A DNA stretch of 6,592 bases from Actinomycetota bacterium (GTDB lineage Bacteria; Actinomycetota; Acidimicrobiia; Acidimicrobiales; Ilumatobacteraceae), in the NCBI GenBank assembly GCA_009927375.1, contig RFNE01000147.1:1-6592 (forward strand), in the 5' to 3' direction. A program made the translations under genes and the position numbers. The notes beneath the pieces were generated by a model. That model was not told where the DNA came from, ran no database searches, and was given only the letters and a program-made list of their open reading frames with translations. Positions 1 through 6,237 of the stretch are shown one piece after another (positions within the stretch are counted from its first letter, which is position 1; each line of letters begins with the position of its first letter).

Positions 1-755
1 TCACGCTTGCTCATGCCGTTCGCCAATTCGCGGCGCAGGGCGTCTTCGAGTTGTTCTTCGGTCGCTGGTTCCGGCGGAAGCGCACCCTCAAGGACGATCA
101 CGTATTCACCGCGCGGCTCGTGAGTGCGGGCGTGCTGCACGGCCTCGTGGAGCGAGGAGCGGCGGATCTCTTCGTGCAACTTGGTGAGCTCGCGCGTGAC
201 GACGACCTGACGCAACGGTCCGCAGGCGACCTCGAGATCGGCAAGCGTGCGTTCGAGTCTGTGCGGTGCCTCGTACATCACGACGGTGCGACGCTCGGCG
301 GCGATCTCCGCAAGGATCGCAGAGCGTTCCTGACCGGATCGGGGAATGAATCCTTCGAATACAAATCGCGACGTGGGGAGCCCACTGACGACGAGTGCCA
401 TGATGACGGCCGCCGGTCCCGGGATCGCAGTGACGTCGACGCCACTAGCGATTGCCGCCCGCACGATGCGCTCGCCGGGATCGCTGATGCCGGGCGTGCC
501 CGCATCGGTCACGAGCCCGATGGTTTCTCCGGCGAGCAATCGCTCGATGACCTCGCGTGACGCGTCGTGTTCGGTGTGTTCGTTGACCACGATGTAGGTC
601 TTGCCCGACAGTCCGAGGTGCGTGAGCATGAGACCGGTTCGTCGGGTGTCCTCGCAGCACAGGGCGTCGCACGATGAGAGGGCCTCGATCGCGCGCTGGG
701 AGAGGTCTCCGAGGTTGCCGATCGGCGTGGCGATGAGTACGAGTGCGCCACTCAC
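1..755 (-). CDS. rsmI: 16S rRNA (cytidine-1402-2'-O)-methyltransferase RsmI, C-terminus cut by window edge
   Basis: RsmI uses S-adenosylmethionine to 2'-O-methylate cytidine 1402 in the decoding centre of 16S rRNA; it is cytosolic. The 251 residues visible show the family's motifs in order: the N-terminal LIATPIGNLGDLSQRAI stretch (8-23), CEDTRRT (34-40), the glycine-rich LVTDAGTPGISDPG loop (81-94), IPGPAA (111-116) followed by SGLPTSRFVFEGF (124-136), YEAPHRL (161-167), VTRELTKLHEE (186-196) and RGEYVIV (215-221). Family members are roughly 270-290 residues, so only the extreme C-terminus is missing. The GTG start is supported by a GAGGT ribosome binding site (765-769 on the plus strand), 9 nt away, and by a GTGA overlap with the upstream DUF192 gene. 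It appears to be the third gene of a ychF-DUF192-rsmI operon. Motifs are intact and identification is firm. Confidence 0.96.
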   Translation of the reverse strand, partial: MSGALVLIATPIGNLGDLSQRAIEALSSCDALCCEDTRRTGLMLTHLGLSGKTYIVVNEHTEHDASREVIERLLAGETIGLVTDAGTPGISDPGERIVRAAIASGVDVTAIPGPAAVIMALVVSGLPTSRFVFEGFIPRSGQERSAILAEIAAERRTVVMYEAPHRLERTLADLEVACGPLRQVVVTRELTKLHEEIRRSSLHEAVQHARTHEPRGEYVIVLEGALPPEPATEEQLEDALRRELANGMSKR

Positions 756-1108
756 GACGAGCGCACCTCGATCGGCGAACCGACGCGCAGACCCCAGCGT
801 TCGAACGACCCGGACGCTGCCTCGATGACGAACTTCGAGCCACGCACCGGTGCACCGACGCGCCACGGTGAAAGATGTGAGACCTTCACGACGACGCCGT
901 CGCGGTCGACATAGGCGACGTCGAGTGCGAAGCGCATGCCAAGCGTGTGCACCCAACTGCACGGTTCGATGACGAGGGCGGTCTCGGTGGTGGACTTGCC
1001 GAGGAGGCCGACGCGACGCGCGCGTGGATTGTCCGCAACGTCAGCGCTGGCGAGCACGCGACCATCGGAGACGAGCCACGCAGAGCGGAGTGGTGGCTGG
1101 TTGCCCAT
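752..1108 (-). CDS. DUF192 family protein, function unknown
   Basis: A 118-residue protein of the DUF192 family, small beta-rich domains of unknown biochemical role found in bacteria and archaea. The family-like core is visible: RARRVGLLGK (29-38), then HTLGMRFALDVAYVDRDGVV (54-73), where other members have a W/H-T-x-G/N-M pattern followed by a hydrophobic strand and an acidic turn, then a late VIEAASGSFERWGLRVGSPIEV segment (94-115). Many DUF192 proteins are exported, but I see no signal peptide here (the N-terminus is MGNQPPLRSAWLV), so it is probably cytosolic. I chose the ATG at 1108 because it lies 5 nt past the ychF stop; longer readings would run back into ychF and look like non-coding frame. 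There is no convincing Shine-Dalgarno, which suggests translational coupling to ychF. Its stop overlaps the rsmI GTG by 4 nt. Confidence 0.85.
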   Translation of the reverse strand: MGNQPPLRSAWLVSDGRVLASADVADNPRARRVGLLGKSTTETALVIEPCSWVHTLGMRFALDVAYVDRDGVVVKVSHLSPWRVGAPVRGSKFVIEAASGSFERWGLRVGSPIEVRSS

Positions 1109-1113
1109 GGCGA

Positions 1114-2210
1114 CTAACTGTTGTGTCGAATCTCGAGGGTGTCGCCGTCGACGACTTCGTAGTCCTTGCCTTCGACGCGGATCTTGCCGAGCTCCTTGGC
1201 CTTCGTCCACGAACCGATGGCGAGGAGTTCGTCCCACGCGATGACGTCTGCGCGGATGAATCCGCGTTGGAGGTCGGTGTGGATCTTGCCGGCACACTCC
1301 GGCGCCTTCGCTCCCGCGTGGAACGTCCACGCGCGCGTTTCCTTCTCGCCGGTGGTGAAGAACGTGCGCAGACCGAGCAGGTGATACGCGGAGCGAATCA
1401 TGCGCGGCAGTGCGCCTTCGCCGAGCCCGAGAGCCTCGAGCATGTCGATGCGGTCCTGGCCGGTGAGCTGAGCGGCTTCTGCCTCGAGCTGCACGCTCAT
1501 GCCGAGCACTTCGATGTGCCCCTCGCTTGCCGATCCCGGCGGTGCGAGTTCCGCGCGCACGCGCGCTTCCATCTCGGGGATGGTGTCGAGTGCGTCTTCG
1601 GCGACGTTGACGACGGCGAGCACCTCGCGGGCGGTGAGGAGGAAGTGCGGCGCGAGCAGTTCGAGATCATCCTTGCTGAGTCCCGCGCGATACAGCGGTC
1701 GACCCTCGGAGAGATGCACATGCGCGCGCTCGAGTGCACCCATCTCGTCTCCGAGTGACTTGTCCATGCGCGCAGCCTTCTGCGCGCGATTCATGCGTGT
1801 CTCGACGGTCTCCAAGTCGGCGAGTGCAAGTTCGATCTCCACGACGCGGAGGTGTTCGAGCGGGTCACTCGGTCCGGGAATGTCGTCGTCGACGAACGCG
1901 CGCAACACGAACACGATCGCATCCACCTCGCGGATGTTGGCGAGGAACTTGTTGCCGAGACCTTCGCCCTTGCTCGCACCCTCGACGAGACCGCCGATGT
2001 CGACGACCTCGACGGTGGCGTACACCGTCTTTTGGGTCTTGGACATCTCGGCGAGTGCCTCGAGACGGGGATCCAGCACCTTGGCCACACCGATGTTCGG
2101 GTCCTTCGTGGCGAATGGGTAGGGGCGGCAAGCGCGGCCCCGTTGGTGAGAGCGTTATAGAGGGATGACTTGCCCGCATTCGGGAGACCGACCAGACCGA
2201 AGCGTTCCAT
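1114..2210 (-). CDS. ychF: Redox-regulated / Obg-like ATPase YchF, with an apparent one-base frameshift
   Basis: YchF is a TRAFAC-class P-loop NTPase that prefers ATP, binds ribosomes and is linked to stress responses. The N-terminal part (2210 down to about 2122) encodes MERFGLVGLPNAGKSSLYNA, with the G1 loop at 8-16. Reading then jumps to the frame that continues YPFATKDPNIGVAKVLDPRL to the TAG at 1114-1116. The C-rich site (plus-strand GGGG at 2122-2125) lacks one base: adding a C gives ALAAPYPFAT, as in the family, and a 365-residue protein, close to the usual 363 or so. After repair, the G3-like DIGG is at 71-74, GASKGEGLGNKFLANIRE at 78-95, the ATP-specific NVAE at 202-205, and a C-terminal TGS domain from about 285, including RAWTFHAG and RGFIRADVI. 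The frameshift is either a sequencing error or a real lesion. Without repair, translation from ATG 2210 leaves the YchF frame after about residue 30. It diverges from sufB and leads the minus-strand operon. No Shine-Dalgarno is evident. Confidence 0.93.
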
Positions 2211-2214
2211 AAGA

Positions 2215-2229
2215 GATAGTCACGCTATC
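2215..2229. promoter_or_regulatory. Small dyad next to the ychF start
   Basis: A perfect inverted repeat: GATAG (2215-2219), 5-nt spacer TCACG, CTATC (2225-2229). It lies 4 nt upstream of the ychF ATG, in the position where a ribosome binding site would be expected but none is seen. It could be an operator half-site pair or a weak 5-bp RNA hairpin in the ychF leader. Such short arms can arise by chance, so functional meaning is speculative. Confidence 0.3.
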
Positions 2230-2260
2230 CCTGAGCCCAATGTGGCGCGGGGCAGGGGGA

Positions 2261-2284
2261 TTGTTACTATGGCGGTAGTAATAA
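2261..2284. promoter_or_regulatory. Operator-like inverted repeat overlapping the sufB promoter
   Basis: TTACTA (2264-2269) and TAGTAA (2276-2281) form a perfect 6-bp inverted repeat around a TGGCGG spacer. Extending outward, 8 of 9 arm positions pair (2261-2269 against 2276-2284). Its position over the presumed -35/-10 region is where a repressor would act. Suf operons are commonly controlled by iron or Fe-S sensing regulators (SufR, IscR/RirA of the Rrf2 family, IdeR), but the sequence does not obviously match the sites of these that I know, so no regulator is assigned. Confidence 0.5.
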
Positions 2285-2288
2285 TTAT
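2261..2288 (+). promoter_or_regulatory. Candidate sufB promoter in an AT-rich patch
   Basis: In an otherwise GC-rich sequence, 2261-2288 is strikingly AT-rich. TTGTTA (2261-2266) resembles a -35 element. AATTAT (2283-2288), or the overlapping TAATTA, could serve as the -10 with a spacer of about 15-16 nt. A start site near 2295 would leave a short leader before the sufB ATG at 2319. The region is divergent, so the same patch may also contain the ychF promoter on the other strand. This is inferred from base composition and loose consensus matches only. Confidence 0.45.
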
Positions 2289-2302
2289 CCCGCCAGCGGG
2301 AT

Positions 2303-2308
2303 GAGGAG
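2303..2308 (+). promoter_or_regulatory. Ribosome binding site that sets the sufB start
   Basis: GAGGAG lies 10 nt before the ATG at 2319. It decides between that ATG and an in-frame ATG at 2301, which overlaps the upstream edge of this site and has no ribosome binding site of its own. Starting at 2319 removes the six residues MRSTPP and gives a 466-residue SufB. A short GC-rich dyad, CCCGC-CA-GCGGG (2289-2300), sits just upstream and could form a small hairpin in the leader. Confidence 0.75.
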
Positions 2309-2318
2309 CACGCCCCCA

Positions 2319-3719
2319 ATGACCACCTTCGATCTCGACCTCAGCAAGTACTCGCTGGGTTGGAGCGACGAAACCGAATATGCCTTCGTGCCCGAGAAGG
2401 GGATCAACGAAAACGTCATCGAGCAGATCTCGTGGTGGAAGGGCGAACCGAAGTGGATGCGCGACCTGCGCCTGCGTTCGCTGAAGACCTTCGAGCGCAA
2501 GCCGATGCTGCCGTGGTTCTCGGTGAACATGCCCGACATCGACTTCAACGACATCTACTACTACCTGAAGCCCGCGGCTGCCCAGACCGACGAGTGGGAT
2601 GACCTGCCCGAGCAGATGAAGAAGACGTACGAAAAGCTCGGCATTCCCGAAGCCGAGCGCAAGTATCTCGCCGGTGTCACCTCGCAGTACGACTCCGAGG
2701 TCGTCTATCACCGCAACCGCGTCGAGCTCGAAGAGCAGGGCATCTTGTTCTGCGACATGGACACCGCACTGCGCGAGTACCCAGACCTCGTCAAGCAGTA
2801 CTTCGGTTCGGTCATCCCGATGGGCGACAACAAGTTCGCCGCACTCAACACGTCCGTGTGGTCGGGTGGGTCGTTCATCTACATCCCGCCGGGCGTCGAG
2901 TGCGAGATGCCACTGCAGGCCTACTTCCGCATCAACTCAGAGAACGCCGGACAGTTCGAGCGCACGCTCATCATCGCCGACGAAGGCTCGAAGGTGCACT
3001 ACATCGAGGGTTGCTCCGCACCGGTGTACACCAACGATGCATTGCACTCCGCGGTCGTCGAGATCGTCGTCAAGCCGAGCGCACACGTCACCTACACGAC
3101 GATCCAGAACTGGTCGCCGAACGTCTACAACCTCGTCACCAAGCGTGCACGAGTTGAGGCCGAGGGCCACATGGAGTGGATCGACGGCAACATTGGCTCC
3201 AAGCTCACGATGAAGTATCCGAGCGTGTATCTCGTCGGCCCGAAGGCCACGGGAGAAGTGCTCTCCGTTGCGTACGCAGGACCTGGCCAGCACCAGGACG
3301 CGGGCGCCAAGATGGTGCACGCTGCACCCGAGACGTCATCGAAGATCGTCTCCAAGTCGATCTCCAAGGACGGTGGCATCACGACCTACCGCGGTCTCGT
3401 GCGCGTCGAGGAAGGTGCAACGGGCTGCAAGAGCCACGTGCAGTGTGACGCGCTCATCTTGGACGAGGACTCCGAAAGCCGAACCTTGCCGTACATGGAA
3501 GTCGGCGAGCGCGATGCACAAATCGGTCACGAGGCAACCGTGTCGAAGATCGCCGACGAGCAGCTCTTCTACCTGATGAGCCGTGGGCTCACCCAGGAGC
3601 AGGCAATGGGTATGGTCGTCAACGGCTTCATCGAGCCCGTCACCCGCACGCTTCCCATGGAATACGCCGTCGAATGGAGCCGACTCATCGAACTCCAGAT
3701 GGAAGGATCCGTCGGCTGA
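2319..3719 (+). CDS. sufB: Fe-S cluster assembly scaffold protein SufB
   Basis: SufB is the scaffold subunit of the cytosolic SufBC2D complex on which Fe-S clusters are assembled before transfer to target proteins. The 466-residue product is a typical length. The N-terminal helical part (about 1-110) is followed by the beta-helix core. Family hallmarks include SGGSFIYIPPGVECEMPLQAY (182-202), IEGCSAPVYT (229-238), GATGCKSHVQCDAL (366-379), GHEATVSKI (403-411) and the C-terminal DEQLFYLMSRGL then NGFIEPV (413-441). By alignment from memory with E. coli SufB, Cys376 corresponds to Cys405 and Glu405 to Glu434, residues implicated in cluster assembly at the SufB-SufD interface; Cys232 is the likely counterpart of the cysteine that accepts sulfur. 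All are present, so the protein looks functional. It is first in the operon, behind an AT-rich dyad promoter. The start at 2319 is set by GAGGAG. Confidence 0.97.
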   Translation: MTTFDLDLSKYSLGWSDETEYAFVPEKGINENVIEQISWWKGEPKWMRDLRLRSLKTFERKPMLPWFSVNMPDIDFNDIYYYLKPAAAQTDEWDDLPEQMKKTYEKLGIPEAERKYLAGVTSQYDSEVVYHRNRVELEEQGILFCDMDTALREYPDLVKQYFGSVIPMGDNKFAALNTSVWSGGSFIYIPPGVECEMPLQAYFRINSENAGQFERTLIIADEGSKVHYIEGCSAPVYTNDALHSAVVEIVVKPSAHVTYTTIQNWSPNVYNLVTKRARVEAEGHMEWIDGNIGSKLTMKYPSVYLVGPKATGEVLSVAYAGPGQHQDAGAKMVHAAPETSSKIVSKSISKDGGITTYRGLVRVEEGATGCKSHVQCDALILDEDSESRTLPYMEVGERDAQIGHEATVSKIADEQLFYLMSRGLTQEQAMGMVVNGFIEPVTRTLPMEYAVEWSRLIELQMEGSVG

Positions 3720-3749
3720 CACGTCAGTCGTGCCGCGAGACTGTCCACC

Positions 3750-4091
3750 ATGGCGATGCGATCAGAATGCAAGCACTTCGAGTCCCGCACGTACGCGAAC
3801 GGCGACACGATGCGTCGCTGCAATCTCGGTCTCGCTCCCGACGCGCCGTGGCGTTGCCCGGAGGACTGTGCGAAATATGAGCGTCGCATGGTCGACGTCG
3901 CCTGGGCGCACGGCACACTCGTTCCACCTGCGACTCCGGTCGAGCCAGACAGCCTGAACGACGGCACTGCGGCCGCAGTGCTGGACGAGGCTGCATCGAT
4001 CATCGAAGCCGCGATGGGGGACGTGCTCGCCGATCTCAACGACAAGCGCAAGAACAAGAAGAAGAATCGCGACAAGAAGAAAAAGAAGTAG
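3750..4091 (+). CDS. Uncharacterised four-cysteine, lysine-tailed protein within the suf operon
   Basis: A 113-residue protein that I do not recognise as a named family. It has three parts. Residues 1-57 contain four cysteines (7, 24, 36, 40; spacing C-x16-C-x11-C-x3-C), with CKH at 7-9 and WRCPEDC at 34-40, which could hold zinc or an Fe-S cluster. After a proline-rich linker comes an acidic, probably helical segment (73-98). The tail (99-113) has 12 lysines or arginines in 15 residues. There is no signal peptide or membrane segment. Reality as a gene is supported by its fit in the operon: 30 nt after sufB, and its TAG is followed at once by the sufD ATG. The AAG-rich tail codons also provide a purine-rich stretch before sufD. 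The start at 3750 has only a weak GAGA site 9 nt upstream; ATG 3756 is an alternative. A role in cluster assembly or trafficking is inferred from position only. Confidence 0.75.
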   Translation: MAMRSECKHFESRTYANGDTMRRCNLGLAPDAPWRCPEDCAKYERRMVDVAWAHGTLVPPATPVEPDSLNDGTAAAVLDEAASIIEAAMGDVLADLNDKRKNKKKNRDKKKKK

Positions 4092-5152
4092 ATGACCACC
4101 CTCACACTCCCCACCGTCGACGAAGAGATCTGGCGCTACAGCCGCATCAACGAACTCGATCTGTCGACCTACGCTCAGGCACGGTGCACACCGTCGTCAC
4201 TGGCGCCGACGGAGTTCTCTCCTCGACGCCACAGGATCACGTCGGTGTGGCGATGACGAACGACCCGGACGTGTTCGCCGAGATGAACCGCACGTCGCCC
4301 GACGTCGTCGCTCTTGTCGTCGCGCGCAACACGGTGCACCCGCAGACGGTCGTCGTCGAGCGCACGGTGTCGTCGTCCGGGATCGTTGCCTTCCCTCGAC
4401 TCATCATTGACGCCGCGGAGAATTCCGAGATCACGGTGATCGAGCGCTTCACATCAGCCGATGGAGTTGCCTCGCTCGTCGTGCCGGTCGCAGAGATTCG
4501 TGCGGCACAGTCGGCGCGCGTCACCTACCTCGCGATCAACGAGCTCGGAGCGAATACGTGGCAGATCGGCCACCAACTTGCCGTCGGCGAGCGCGACTCC
4601 AACGTGCGCATCTTCACCGTCGCACTCGGCGGCGACTACGCGCGCGTGCGCGCAGAGGTCAAGCTCGTCGGACAGGGTGCGAATGCTCAGCAGACCGCGC
4701 TGTACTTCGCCGACTCGACGCAGATGCACGACTTCCGCACGTTGCAGACGCATGAGGCTCCGCGCACGCACAGCGATCTGCTGTTCAAGGGTGCCGTCAA
4801 GGACACCGCCAAGAGCGTGTACACCGGGCTCATCAAGATCACCGAGAACGCAACGAAGAGCGAGGCGTTCCAGACGAACCGCAACCTCACGCTGTCGCAT
4901 GGCGCGTGGGCCGAGAGCGTCCCGAACTTGGAGATCGAAACCAACGACGTGAAGTGCAGCCACGCTTCGACGGTCGGCCCGATCGACGACGACCAGCGCT
5001 TCTACCTCGAGAGCCGCGGCATCCCGACCGAGGTGGCCGAGCGGTTGGTGGTGTTCGGATTCTTCGACGAAGTCCTCGAGCGTCTCCCAGCGTCTGCGTT
5101 CACGGCCGAACTGCGCGCCAAGGTGGCAGCGAAGTTGGGGAGGACGATCTAG
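4092..5152 (+). CDS. sufD: Fe-S cluster assembly protein SufD, with an apparent one-base frameshift
   Basis: SufD is the SufB paralogue that pairs with it in SufBC2D and is needed for iron acquisition during cluster assembly. The ATG at 4092, directly after the preceding TAG, begins MTTLTLPTVDEEIWRYSRIN and ELDLSTYA; the EEIWRYSRINELDL stretch is typical of SufD N-termini. That frame then closes (TGA near 4254), while the rest of SufD continues in another frame from about 4181 (VHTVVTGADGVL...) to the TAG at 5150-5152. One missing base between about 4172 and 4184 explains this; repair yields about 353 residues. The C-terminal half is clear: TGLIKITENATKSEAFQTNR, then NDVKCSHASTVGPIDDDQ and FYLESRGI. 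The Cys and His in KCSH (289 and 291 after repair) match E. coli SufD Cys358 and His360, implicated in cluster assembly. If the lesion were real, a shorter protein could start at GTG 4184. Identity is firm; the N-terminal state is uncertain. Confidence 0.94.
5137..5144 (+). promoter_or_regulatory. Strong ribosome binding site for the Rieske ferredoxin gene
   Basis: GGGGAGGA, including GGAGGA with full complementarity to the anti-Shine-Dalgarno core, lies 8 nt before the ATG at 5153 and inside the last codons of sufD. It is among the best-matching sites in the window and supports independent, efficient initiation right after the sufD stop. Confidence 0.8.
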
Positions 5153-5473
5153 ATGGCGACCAAGGTGTGTGCACTCTCCGATCTCGAGCACGGCAAGGCC
5201 CGCAAGTTCGATGTCAACGGCAGGGCGGTGGCGATCGTGCGTATCGACGACTCGGTGTATGCGATCAGCGATCGTTGCAGTCACGCAGACGTTCCGCTCT
5301 CCGATGGCGAGGTGTACTGCGACACCAAGGAAATCGAATGCATTCGCCATGGCAGCGCGTTCAGCCTCGAGACCGGCATCCCCCAGACGCTTCCCGCAAC
5401 CCAACCCGTTCCGGTCTTCGTCGCCCGCGTCGTCGACGGCACCGTCGAGATCGACATGGAGGTCGCCTCGTGA
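5153..5473 (+). CDS. Rieske [2Fe-2S] ferredoxin of the suf operon (annotated elsewhere as non-heme iron oxygenase ferredoxin subunit)
   Basis: A 106-residue small Rieske-type ferredoxin, a soluble one-electron carrier with a [2Fe-2S] cluster bound by two cysteines and two histidines. The ligands are visible as C42-S-H44 in DRCSHADVPLSDGEV and C63-x2-H66 in IECIRHGSAF, with 18 residues between the two pairs. Length and motif spacing fit ferredoxin subunits of ring-hydroxylating oxygenases, but there is no oxygenase here. From general knowledge, a Rieske ferredoxin between sufD and sufC recurs in actinobacterial suf operons, so a role with SUF (for example electron supply or cluster acceptance) is more plausible than aromatic degradation; this is inference. 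It starts immediately after the sufD TAG, behind a GGAGGA site, and its TGA overlaps the sufC GTG by 4 nt. Confidence 0.93.
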   Translation: MATKVCALSDLEHGKARKFDVNGRAVAIVRIDDSVYAISDRCSHADVPLSDGEVYCDTKEIECIRHGSAFSLETGIPQTLPATQPVPVFVARVVDGTVEIDMEVAS

Positions 5474-6195
5474 GCACGCTCGTCATCACCAATCTGCAGG
5501 TGAGCGTCGCCGGCAATCAGATCCTCAATGGCGTGAACCTCACGATCTCCTCGGGCGAGGTGCACGCGGTGATGGGTCCGAACGGAGCCGGTAAGTCGAC
5601 GCTCTCGGCCGCCATCATGGGCAAGCCCGGCTACGTCATCACCGGTGGCAGCGTCACCTTGGATGGCGTCGACATGCTCGCGCTACCGACGTGGCAGCGT
5701 GCGGTTGCCGGACTCCACCTCGTCATGCAGTATCCGACCGAGGTTCCCGGAGTGAAGCTGAACGACACGCTCGCTGAAGCGCTCGGCGCTCGCGGGCGCT
5801 CGATTGCGACGTTGGACGCAACGATCGCCAAGGAAGCCGCGCGCATCAACTTCGACCCGGAACTCGTCCAGCGCCCACTGAACGTCGACCTGTCCGGCGG
5901 AGAGAAGAAGCGCAACGAGACGCTGCAGCTCGCATTGCTCGAGCCGAAGATCGCGATCCTCGACGAACTCGACTCGGGCCTCGACATCGATGCGCTTCGC
6001 GACTGTGCGCGCCGCGTCGAGGACGCCACGCGCGAGACGAACCTCGGTGCGCTCGTGATCACGCACTACAGCAGGCTCTTCGAGGAGCTGAAGCCAGACT
6101 TCGTACACATCCTCGCCAAGGGCAGGATCGTCAAGAGTGGTGGGCCGGAGTTGGCCGACGAACTCGAGCGCGACGGCTACGCCGCGTTCGTCTGA
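5470..6195 (+). CDS. sufC: Fe-S cluster assembly ATPase SufC
   Basis: SufC is the ABC-type ATPase of SufBC2D; ATP binding and dimerisation drive conformational change in SufB-SufD during cluster assembly. It is cytosolic and, unlike transporters, has no membrane partner. All motifs are intact in the 241 residues: Walker A GPNGAGKST (36-44), Q-loop Gln87 in MQYP, the SufC-typical YPTEVPGV (88-95), signature LSGGEKKRNE (141-150), Walker B IAILDELDSGLDIDAL (161-176; Asp165, catalytic Glu166) and the switch His199 in ITHY. The C-terminus, HILAKGRIVKSGG then ELERDGY, also matches SufC. The GTG start is supported by GGAGGT at 5458-5463, 6 nt upstream, and by overlap with the preceding TGA. It is the last suf gene in the window; SufS and SufU, which often follow, are absent. 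Confidence 0.97.
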   Translation: MSTLVITNLQVSVAGNQILNGVNLTISSGEVHAVMGPNGAGKSTLSAAIMGKPGYVITGGSVTLDGVDMLALPTWQRAVAGLHLVMQYPTEVPGVKLNDTLAEALGARGRSIATLDATIAKEAARINFDPELVQRPLNVDLSGGEKKRNETLQLALLEPKIAILDELDSGLDIDALRDCARRVEDATRETNLGALVITHYSRLFEELKPDFVHILAKGRIVKSGGPELADELERDGYAAFV

Positions 6196-6216
6196 TCGGG
6201 CGTCACCGATCTGCTT
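6194..6216 (+). terminator. Weak hairpin after sufC, possible terminator or attenuator
   Basis: GATCGG (6194-6199) and CCGATC (6206-6211) form a perfect 6-bp inverted repeat with a 6-nt loop, starting within the sufC stop codon and followed by a short, interrupted pyrimidine stretch (TGCTTCTCT). The stem is short and the U-tract imperfect, so termination would be partial at best. It could mark the end of the suf operon or just be chance. Confidence 0.35.
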
Positions 6217-6237
6217 CTCTACTGGCAGACTGAAGAA

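Noticed and set aside
1109..1330. A longer DUF192 protein starting at 1330 on the minus strand
   Set aside because: The extra N-terminal residues would lie inside ychF and are arginine-rich out-of-frame sequence; the DUF192 homology begins after the ATG at 1108.
2117..2132. Programmed ribosomal frameshifting in ychF
   Set aside because: No canonical slippery heptamer in the zero frame was found, and YchF is not known to use frameshifting. A lost base in the C run is simpler.
3716..3727. CTGAC-AC-GTCAG repeat at the end of sufB as a terminator
   Set aside because: The loop would be only 2 nt (or a 4-bp stem), there is no T-tract, and the next gene starts 30 nt later in the same operon.
3569..4114. 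A minus-strand open frame whose product starts with runs of phenylalanine and leucine, resembling a signal or membrane segment
   Set aside because: The hydrophobic run is the reverse complement of the lysine (AAG) tail codons of the plus-strand small gene. The rest resembles no protein.
4454..5404. A 316-codon open frame on the minus strand spanning sufD and the Rieske gene
   Set aside because: It is antisense to two clear genes that share a frame, and its translation is arginine/aspartate/histidine-rich with no recognisable domain. GC-rich codon structure produces such long antisense frames.
4906..5469. A longer SufC starting at 4906
   Set aside because: The upstream part is out-of-frame sequence of sufD and the Rieske gene. 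GTG 5470 has GGAGGT upstream and the SufC fold begins there.
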